NCBI GenBank assembly: GCA_009774245.1
Contig: VSNM01000007.1
Coordinates: forward strand, 1 to 64,000
Direction: 5' to 3'
DNA from: Lachnospiraceae bacterium
GTDB lineage: Bacteria; Bacillota; Clostridia; Lachnospirales; Lachnospiraceae
Length of the DNA stretch: 64,000 nt
Part shown: positions 57,775 to 64,000 of the stretch, piece after piece
Numbering within the stretch: the stretch's first letter is position 1
How the letters are laid out: each line of letters opens with the position of its first letter
Program-made: the position numbers and the translations under genes
The notes under the pieces: model-generated
Database searches by the model: none
The model's input: only the letters and a program-made list of their open reading frames with translations
What the model was told of the DNA's origin: nothing

Positions 57775-59919
57775 ATGATTTGTAAAAAATGTGGGAACCA
57801 GTTAAACGACAATGCATTGTTTTGCCCTAAATGTGGACAGAGGATTGAAACACAGACGCAGGATATCAACAGGAATGTACAGCCAAATATCAATAATGTA
57901 AATCCGGCCGGTAATGTCAGAAGTGAAGCGCCGCCAAAGAAAAAGCATACAGTGCGCACTGTGCTCTTGTCGATTGTCGGGACGATCGTGGTCATGTTTG
58001 GGGGACTGATGTGGTTGGGAAGTCAGGCGTCAAACAGTGTCGAAACAGGTAGCTCTGCGGTGTCTGCACCGTCTGAGCAGAGAGAGACCGGCGGCGATAT
58101 ACCAACATCGTCTGAAGGAATCAGCAACGAAGTGCCATCACAGGATGCTTTAAATGATACGGTATCATCGCAGGATTCGATCAATGAGTTGCTTGGATAC
58201 ATAGACCAGGCGGAGGAGTTTGTGACGAAAGCATGGGATGATTATAGTGAGGTGGATAATGAGGAAGATGATGTTGAGAGATATAAGATGCGGAGAGATA
58301 TTATAGCAACGTTGCTTTCTGATCTTTCACCCTTACAGCAACAGGCAAATGCAGTCAAAGGTTTGGATGCGAATCTGGCGACCGCAGGAAAGGAATATTT
58401 TAATATGCTTTGTGATTCCGAAAAGGCACATTATGAAATAATGAATTTTTTTACTGATTATTTTAATTTTATGTATACTTGTCTTTTCCTCAGACCGGAG
58501 GGGGAAGGTTTTGGCACAGAAGAGCATTGTAATGAACTTTACGACTGGTATCAGTCAGCAAAAGAGGAATATCTGGCGTTTGATTCTTACCCCCCCTGCC
58601 TGGAAGGCGAATGGAAGCGGTATGGCGAGATATTAGACTTAAATGAAAGTATTGCCTTTAAGGAATATCAGGCGATTCAGTCTAATGACTGGTTAAGACT
58701 GTACTCTGCCATATATATGTCAAATAGATATGAAACCGTTGAAGAACTTCAGTACGAAGAGTTTATAAATTGTTTCAAGGGTGAAGTAAATCTTCTTAAC
58801 TGGCAAAGGGGTATTTCCTCAAAGCTTGCGGACGAGATTCATGCGTATGCAGAGATGGATGAACAGGAACGCAGGGGATATGAGTTTGAATATGTCCGCA
58901 CGAATAAGATATTGCTGGATTATGAGAGCATAGATACCATATATCCTGCCCTTTACAATACATACAATGCCTTTGTGATTATAAAAACGGGCTGCGCAAG
59001 CGGCAGCAGAAAGATCATAGTGGAGGCGGAAATACCGGGATTTACACAGAAATATCAGGAGAGTTTTACACTGGATTCTGCATATAGGGCAATTTATATC
59101 AAGCCGCCCGCACTGACAGGGGATTTGGACCTGACATCAGCAAAAGACGCGCAGATTAGTGTTACGATTTCGGAGCAGGATGGGACTGTGATTGATACGA
59201 AATCATTTCCAGTTAAGATTCAAAGTAAATATGATGTTGACTGGTATACGGATGAATATGGAATTGCGACAAAGGATAATATTTTATGTTATCTGACACC
59301 GGAATCACCGGCAATTACACAACTAAAACGCGTGGCAATCGATGAGATGTCCGCTATGACAAATGGTAGTATGGAGTCGATTGTCGGGTATCAGTCAACG
59401 GGATTTAATCACTACGTGGGTACATATCTGCAGGCAGCGGGAATTATGCGTGCATTATACGAAATGGGAGTCCGGTATAATGCAGACAGTTTTTCTTTAA
59501 GCGACGGTCACCAGCACGTTTTGTTGCCGGCGGATGTCCTGGAGCAAAAAAGCGGTCTATGTATTGAGACATCCCTGACTGTGGCAAGTGCACTCCAAAG
59601 TGCAGGGATGCACGCCTTTATAGTGCTGCCCCCCGGACATGCACAGGTTGCAGTGGAAATTTGGAATGGAAATGGGGAGGATACAAGCGGAACAGGACAA
59701 TATTTTCTCATAGAGACAACTGCACTTTCTGATAATTGGAATAATCAAAATGTTTTTATTAATGATGCCAATGCGTTATTAGAGGAAAAAGTGCTGAACT
59801 CCAGTCCGATTACATATATGAATGCTGACACGTGGTATGAATATCTGTCCGCTGAAGGAACCTATGTGATTGACTGTGACGACTCAAGAGTGCTGGGATT
59901 GACACCATTTACAAACTAA
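57775..59919 (+). CDS. Zinc-ribbon, membrane-anchored transglutaminase-like protein
   Basis: A 714-residue protein. The N-terminal zinc ribbon (CKKCGNQLNDNALFCPKCG) is cytoplasmic, one membrane helix (VRTVLLSIVGTIVVMFGGLMW) follows at about residue 63, and the rest is external. Near the C-terminus SGLCIETSLTVASALQSAGM, GHAQVAVEIW and FLIETTA give the Cys, His and acidic positions of the transglutaminase-like/cysteine-protease fold. It probably acts on cell-envelope proteins. It follows the double zinc-ribbon gene by 24 bases. Confidence 0.82.
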   Translation: MICKKCGNQLNDNALFCPKCGQRIETQTQDINRNVQPNINNVNPAGNVRSEAPPKKKHTVRTVLLSIVGTIVVMFGGLMWLGSQASNSVETGSSAVSAPSEQRETGGDIPTSSEGISNEVPSQDALNDTVSSQDSINELLGYIDQAEEFVTKAWDDYSEVDNEEDDVERYKMRRDIIATLLSDLSPLQQQANAVKGLDANLATAGKEYFNMLCDSEKAHYEIMNFFTDYFNFMYTCLFLRPEGEGFGTEEHCNELYDWYQSAKEEYLAFDSYPPCLEGEWKRYGEILDLNESIAFKEYQAIQSNDWLRLYSAIYMSNRYETVEELQYEEFINCFKGEVNLLNWQRGISSKLADEIHAYAEMDEQERRGYEFEYVRTNKILLDYESIDTIYPALYNTYNAFVIIKTGCASGSRKIIVEAEIPGFTQKYQESFTLDSAYRAIYIKPPALTGDLDLTSAKDAQISVTISEQDGTVIDTKSFPVKIQSKYDVDWYTDEYGIATKDNILCYLTPESPAITQLKRVAIDEMSAMTNGSMESIVGYQSTGFNHYVGTYLQAAGIMRALYEMGVRYNADSFSLSDGHQHVLLPADVLEQKSGLCIETSLTVASALQSAGMHAFIVLPPGHAQVAVEIWNGNGEDTSGTGQYFLIETTALSDNWNNQNVFINDANALLEEKVLNSSPITYMNADTWYEYLSAEGTYVIDCDDSRVLGLTPFTN

Positions 59920-60021
59920 AGTATTAAGGAATATAATACGTAGTTTCGTTATTTGAATGCGGATAGTATGTGTGAAAAAAGATTTACTGCGGGGAACACA
60001 GGGATGTGGAAGGGATATTTT

Positions 60022-60663
60022 ATGAAAAGAAAACATTTTGCACGAGTAATAGTATGTATCACAATAATGGTATGGCTGTTGAGCGGTGTAAATGGCGAAG
60101 TCAATGCTGTGGAACAGGACACCGTCGTTATGTCACAGAAAAGTTCCGACAAGATACAGGATGGCATGCATGACTGTCTTGACCATAAAGAAAGCGGCTA
60201 TGTTCTGTATGACTTTAGGCATGCAAGAAACTATGGCTCATCCGGACTTATCGACGATACAATTGATTTCGAGGGATTTTTTGGAATCTCCGTTGCAACA
60301 TTCGGACACACAGTCACATGCACGCCATACACGCACACCTTAAGCAGCAGCCCTGTATCCCTGTCAGTAACAAGGACTCAGGATAGAAAACCTAAAGAAA
60401 CCATCCTTGACCAGAATATTGCCTTTGAAACCGTTGCTGCCACACTGTCAAAGCCGGGATTATACAAAATAACAGGAAAATTCACTGTAAATGACAGCGA
60501 ACAGTGTGTAACAGGCTATGTATATGCAGACCAGACGCAGGCAATGGCCTGCCGCGTGTATACAAAGGATTATAATTTTATCGCGACCAGCATGTCCATA
60601 TGGAATAGTCTGTTTTCGAACGCCAAACCGGAAGATTACCTGTCAAATGAAAAAATCACGTAA
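60022..60663 (+). CDS. Secreted protein of unknown function
   Basis: A 213-residue protein with signal peptide MKRKHFARVIVCITIMVWLLSG and probable cleavage near NAVEQ. The mature part is beta-rich (GYVLYDFRHARNY, LYKITGKFTVNDSEQCVTGYVYADQ). No domain is recognised. ATG 60022 follows GGAAGGGATA. It overlaps the next gene by 17 bases and belongs to the zinc-ribbon/transglutaminase-like operon. Confidence 0.7.
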   Translation: MKRKHFARVIVCITIMVWLLSGVNGEVNAVEQDTVVMSQKSSDKIQDGMHDCLDHKESGYVLYDFRHARNYGSSGLIDDTIDFEGFFGISVATFGHTVTCTPYTHTLSSSPVSLSVTRTQDRKPKETILDQNIAFETVAATLSKPGLYKITGKFTVNDSEQCVTGYVYADQTQAMACRVYTKDYNFIATSMSIWNSLFSNAKPEDYLSNEKIT

Positions 60664-60940
60664 TAGTTTCCAGTATTTTGGATATGGGCTGATGCGGCTT
60701 CTGCTTCTTGGACTGACATGTGGACTGGCAACGCCATGGGTAACATGCATGATGTATAACTGGGACATCAAGCACCAGATTGTCAACGGACGCAGACTTG
60801 AATTTAATGGTTCGGGAGTGGGATTTCTCGGGGAGTATCTTATTATCGCGCTGCTCTCGCTCATCACATGTGGAATCTATTTGCCGTGGGGAATTGTAAG
60901 GCAGATAAAATATGTTACCGGGCATACATATTTTTCATAA
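60647..60940 (+). CDS. Small membrane protein, DUF898-like
   Basis: A 97-residue protein with two or three membrane helices (YGLMRLLLLGLTCGLATPWV, GFLGEYLIIALLSLITCGIYLPWGI). The GRRLEFNGSGVGFLGEY motif and the ITCGIYLPW pattern are typical of DUF898 or YjgN-like proteins. It starts within the end of the secreted-protein gene, indicating coupled translation. Confidence 0.75.
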   Translation: MKKSRNSFQYFGYGLMRLLLLGLTCGLATPWVTCMMYNWDIKHQIVNGRRLEFNGSGVGFLGEYLIIALLSLITCGIYLPWGIVRQIKYVTGHTYFS

Positions 60941-61015
60941 AGTGTTTACGAAAATGAAAAAGAGGAGTATGATTATGGAACGACTTATGAAATAAAGCAT
61001 AGGGGGTTCAGAACA

Positions 61016-61987
61016 ATGATCATCAGCGCGAGCCGCCGTACAGACATTCCGGCGTTCTATTCGGAATGGTTCTTCAATAGAATAAAGGCAGGGTTCCTGG
61101 ATGTCAGAAACCCAATGAATAACAGGCAGGTCAGCAGAATCCCGCTTTCGCCCGATATTGTGGACTGTATCGTGTTCTGGACAAAGAACCCAATACCGAT
61201 GATACCGAAACTGGACACATTGCGGGATTATTGTTATTATTTCCAGTTCACACTGACCGGATACGGCAGGGATATAGAGGCAAACCTGCCTGACAAGAAG
61301 GAAGAACTGATTCCCGCTTTTCAGCGGTTGTCGGACAAGATCGGTCCGGAGAGGGTGATCTGGAGATATGATCCGATACTGGTCAATGACCGGTACAGTG
61401 TGCCATATCATATGAAAGCTTTTGCGGAGATCGCAAAGGCGCTGAATGGCTATACCGAAAAGTGCGTTTTCAGTTTTGTGGACGTGTATGGGAAAAATAA
61501 GACTGCCATGCAGAGGCTTGGCGTCAGGAATCTGTCCATGGGTGAGATGCGCTCGATAGCGGTACAGATTCGGGATATTGCCCGGGCAAACCATATGACG
61601 GTTGCGACATGCGCGGAGGTGATCGATCTGGAAGCGCTGGGCATAGAGCACAACGCTTGTATCGACAGAGTGCTGGTGGAGCGGCTGACAGGAGGTAAGA
61701 TCAGGGATAGTAAGAAGAATCTCAAGGATTCGGGACAGAGGGAAGCCTGCAGGTGTATGGCGAGCAGGGAGGTCGGAACGCACAATACCTGTGGCAATGG
61801 GTGTGTCTACTGTTATGCGAATTACAGCCCTGAGAGTGTCCGCAGGAATGTGGCGAAATACGATCCCAATTCCACCATGCTCTGTGACCGGTTAGAGCCG
61901 GATGAGGAAGTGACGACGCCCAAAGATGTGAAGCCGTTGATTGTAAAGGACGGTCAATTGTCCCTGTTTGATTGTGTTCCTGAGTAA
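61016..61987 (+). CDS. DUF1848 family protein
   Basis: A 323-residue protein. MIISASRRTDIPAFYSEWF, FWTKNPIPM and WRYDPILVNDRY are the DUF1848 signature. The C-terminus has a Cys cluster (CRCMASREVGTHNTCGNGCVYCYANY) compatible with an iron-sulfur cluster; the family is related to radical SAM/SPL-type enzymes. The reaction is unknown. The RBS is TAGGGGG. Confidence 0.88.
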   Translation: MIISASRRTDIPAFYSEWFFNRIKAGFLDVRNPMNNRQVSRIPLSPDIVDCIVFWTKNPIPMIPKLDTLRDYCYYFQFTLTGYGRDIEANLPDKKEELIPAFQRLSDKIGPERVIWRYDPILVNDRYSVPYHMKAFAEIAKALNGYTEKCVFSFVDVYGKNKTAMQRLGVRNLSMGEMRSIAVQIRDIARANHMTVATCAEVIDLEALGIEHNACIDRVLVERLTGGKIRDSKKNLKDSGQREACRCMASREVGTHNTCGNGCVYCYANYSPESVRRNVAKYDPNSTMLCDRLEPDEEVTTPKDVKPLIVKDGQLSLFDCVPE

Positions 61988-62042
61988 CAGTTCAGGCCAG
62001 AATTCGCAGTAAATGCAAAATTCAGGCCTGAACTGTTATACT
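61984..62042. terminator. Hairpin after DUF1848, minimal repeat relative
   Basis: GTAACAGTTCAGGCC at 61984 pairs with GGCCTGAACTGTTATAC, with an inner GAATT/AATTC region around GCAGTAAATGC. The ends resemble those of the structured repeats, but the internal hairpins are missing. A CTTTTAA tail makes it a likely terminator. Confidence 0.65.
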
Positions 62043-62052
62043 TTTAATCTCT

Positions 62053-62152
62053 CAGGGTCTAATTCCCCGCAGCTCTGCTGCGCGACAAACTAATGACGAG
62101 CGAAGCGAGTCTCGGGCTGATACCCCGCAGCTCTGCTGCGGGGAGTTTCATT
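62053..62152. repeat. GC-rich direct repeats with dyad symmetry
   Basis: CCCCGCAGCTCTGCTGCG occurs near 62067 and again near 62133, each able to form a hairpin (CGCAGCTCTGCTGCG), with a GACGAGCGAAGCGAGTCTCG hairpin between them. No gene is present. Confidence 0.55.
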
Positions 62153-62174
62153 TTGAAAAATGATTGCTGTTTTT

Positions 62175-62192
62175 GGGAACATTACTTATAAT
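62175..62192 (+). promoter_or_regulatory. Repeated promoter-like motif GGGAACATTACTTATAAT
   Basis: The TATAAT at 62187-62192 suits a -10 box. Nearly the same motif occurs at 55509-55526 (GCGGAACATTCTTTATAAT) and at 63953-63968 at the right edge, each near the 5' side of a gene or window end. There is no standard -35, so it may be an extended or regulator-dependent promoter. Confidence 0.5.
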
Positions 62193-62252
62193 AGAAATGA
62201 CAGGTCTTTAGTGTGAAATTAGAAATATTTATTGAAAGAAAGGAGACACTGT

Positions 62253-63926
62253 ATGACATTTAAGGCTGGTGTAGGAAAATCAGACTTTGAGGCTTTGCGG
62301 AAATCAAACAATTATTATGTTGATAAGACAGAGTTTATATATGAGCTTGTAGAGGAAACGGACAATCAGGTCTCATTGTTTACCAGACCAAGGAGATTTG
62401 GTAAGACGTTGATGATGAGTATGCTGGCCAATTTTTTCAGTATAAGAAAAGAAAACAAAAGTATATTTGAAGGACTTAGGATTACAGCGCATATAGAATT
62501 TTGCGAGAAATGGATGAATCAGTATCCTGTGCTTTTCATCACATTTAAAGATGCCGAAGCAGAGGAATTTGGCGTTGCATATGACAAATTAAAAAATAGC
62601 ATTGCAGATGTCTGCAAATCGATACCAGAGTTGGGTGAAAAATCTGCCGCGAATCCTGCCGACGTACAAATATTTGAACGGTTGATGTTTAATGAGGCAT
62701 CAGATGCCGAGGTGCAGAGTTCTCTCAAAACGATCATGCGAATGATGCATATGGTCTATGGTAAAAAAGTGATTCTCCTGATTGATGAATACGATGTTCC
62801 CCTGGCAAATGCAAGTGAGAAGGGAACTAAGACGAATCAATACTATTCCGCTATGCTGGATGTGCTCAAAGGCATCATGAGTACAGCACTCAAAGATAAT
62901 GAATATCTGGAATTTGCTGTGATTACGGGATGCCTTCGTATTGCAAAGGAAAGTATATTTACCGGCACAAATAACTTTGCATCTTATTCTGTTTTGGACG
63001 AGGATTTCTCGGAATATTTTGGATTTTCAGAAGATGAAGTGGAGGAGATCCTAACTGTTGCTGACCGAAATGATAAGGCAGATGTCATAAAGGAATGGTA
63101 TGACGGTTATGTGTTTGGCAATCATTCTGTATATTGTCCATGGGATGTAATGAATTATATGTCAGCCCTGAAAAAAAGACCAGATGCAAAACCAAAAAAT
63201 TATTGGAAATTTACAAGTCATAATGGCATTCTGCTTTCGTTTGTCGAGCGGGCGGATTTTGACGTGACAGGGAAATTTGAGACGCTTTTAAATGGTGGGA
63301 CGATAACCCAGTCCATTTCTGATGAGCTTACGTATGATACGCTTCATATATCTGAGGATCATCTGTGGAGTGTGCTGCTTATGACCGGATATGTCACAAA
63401 GTCAGATCCCGATGATGTGGGAGAAACCGTCGCATTGAAAATTCCTAACAGGGAGATTGCGTCTATATTTGAGGATACGGTAATCGTGTATTTTAAGGAC
63501 ACAGCTGATACATCAGAGCTTAGGAACCTGATCAATGCATTATGGGAAGGCGACGAGATACAGGCATCCAGACGCATATCAGATCTTTTATGGTATACAA
63601 TCAGTTACAATGATTACCACGAGGATTATTATCACGCGTTCCTAGCGGGGATCTTCGTGGGGCGCGGGTATCATGTTGAGTCCAATAAAGAGAAAGGATT
63701 AGGGAGACCGGATATACTGCTCAAAGATAAGAAAAATCATCGGGCGATCATCATAGAAGCCAAGCGGTCGAGCCGGGAATCCGATATGGATCAGGACTGT
63801 GATGAGGCAATTGACCAGATTATTGCGGAGAAATATGCAGAGGGACTTTACGGGTATACACAAGTTTTCTGCTATGGGATTTCCTTTTTTCAGAAACAGG
63901 CCAGGGTAAAGAAATTACACAGATAA
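62253..63926 (+). CDS. AAA-ATPase-like/PD-(D/E)XK protein (DUF1703 type)
   Basis: A 557-residue protein. The N-terminus FKAGVGKSDFEALRKSNNYYVDKTEFI, TRPRRFGKTLMMSML (P-loop), VILLIDEYDVPLANA (Walker B) and the C-terminal nuclease-fold segment LGRPDILLKDKKNHRAIIIEAKRS match the AAA-ATPase_like plus PD-(D/E)XK nuclease superfamily, abundant in gut Firmicutes. The cellular role is not established. ATG 62253 follows AAAGGAGAC. Confidence 0.88.
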   Translation: MTFKAGVGKSDFEALRKSNNYYVDKTEFIYELVEETDNQVSLFTRPRRFGKTLMMSMLANFFSIRKENKSIFEGLRITAHIEFCEKWMNQYPVLFITFKDAEAEEFGVAYDKLKNSIADVCKSIPELGEKSAANPADVQIFERLMFNEASDAEVQSSLKTIMRMMHMVYGKKVILLIDEYDVPLANASEKGTKTNQYYSAMLDVLKGIMSTALKDNEYLEFAVITGCLRIAKESIFTGTNNFASYSVLDEDFSEYFGFSEDEVEEILTVADRNDKADVIKEWYDGYVFGNHSVYCPWDVMNYMSALKKRPDAKPKNYWKFTSHNGILLSFVERADFDVTGKFETLLNGGTITQSISDELTYDTLHISEDHLWSVLLMTGYVTKSDPDDVGETVALKIPNREIASIFEDTVIVYFKDTADTSELRNLINALWEGDEIQASRRISDLLWYTISYNDYHEDYYHAFLAGIFVGRGYHVESNKEKGLGRPDILLKDKKNHRAIIIEAKRSSRESDMDQDCDEAIDQIIAEKYAEGLYGYTQVFCYGISFFQKQARVKKLHR

Positions 63927-64000
63927 AGAAGCCGAGTCAGAAAGGCTTTTTGGGGAACATTACTTATAGTACGGCTGATTCTGTTGTTGATATTCTGTCA

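Overview
The window looks like chromosome of a Clostridia (Lachnospiraceae-type Firmicute). The support is strong AGGAGG ribosome-binding sites, sigmaA-type promoters, a BlaI/M56 pair, Agr-type signalling, DUF1848, DUF4143 and AAA/PD-(D/E)XK proteins, and moderate GC in most of the window. No rRNA, tRNA, CRISPR array or complete insertion sequence was found. Many loci are partly degraded, with frameshifts, internal deletions and duplicated fragments.

The most interesting region is an AT-rich island at about 2.2-10.7 kb. It encodes an AgrB-like processing protease, an AgrD-like autoinducer precursor convergent with agrB and frameshifted at an A7 slippery tract, an AgrC-like GHKL sensor kinase and an AgrA-like LytTR regulator. 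These are followed by a radical SAM/SPASM peptide maturase, three short Cys-rich precursors, a peptide ABC exporter, three more Cys-rich precursors and a lipoprotein. Four promoters (agrB, agrD, the regulator, the maturase) share the same architecture: two CGTT-type half-sites 21 bp apart, then a -10 box 33-34 bp after the second. The whole island reads as a self-contained quorum-sensing-controlled, multi-product RiPP system. All six precursor genes are too short to appear in ordinary gene calls.

From 10.7 to 25.5 kb lies a scrambled accessory zone. It holds lipoproteins and a small HTH/membrane-protein pair. DUF1016 nuclease genes and hsdM fragments are scattered around an acetyltransferase/MATE/AraC cassette. 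Next comes a type I modification locus in which hsdM is followed by a half-length hsdS. A RelE/RelB-type toxin-antitoxin pair and an opposing hsdS follow; the two hsdS genes share an exact 18-bp inverted repeat in the same reading frame, so the segment looks invertible. A zeta-toxin pair follows.

From 25.9 to 48 kb are BlaI/M56 signalling, a broken QueG-like gene, a degenerate ABC-ATPase-like protein, an ankyrin/leucine-rich-repeat protein, a GH27 alpha-galactosidase, an HPr-like protein, acyl- and acetyltransferases, and an argS gene deleted down to its two ends but still preceded by an Arg-rich leader peptide and attenuator. Two radical SAM paralogues, HxlR and AraC regulators, a cupin, HAD phosphatases, an esterase and an aldo/keto reductase complete this stretch.

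From 48 to 64 kb are a DUF4143 ATPase, a duplicated and interrupted HAD pseudogene, MTA/SAH nucleosidase, a heterodimeric ABC exporter, a response-regulator/kinase fusion left by a deletion, a damaged resolvase, a zinc-ribbon/transglutaminase-like envelope operon, DUF1848 and an AAA/PD-(D/E)XK protein. Five intergenic copies of a roughly 135-150 bp structured repeat (plus degenerate relatives) are spread across the window. Two subfamilies keep the same three stems with different paired sequences.
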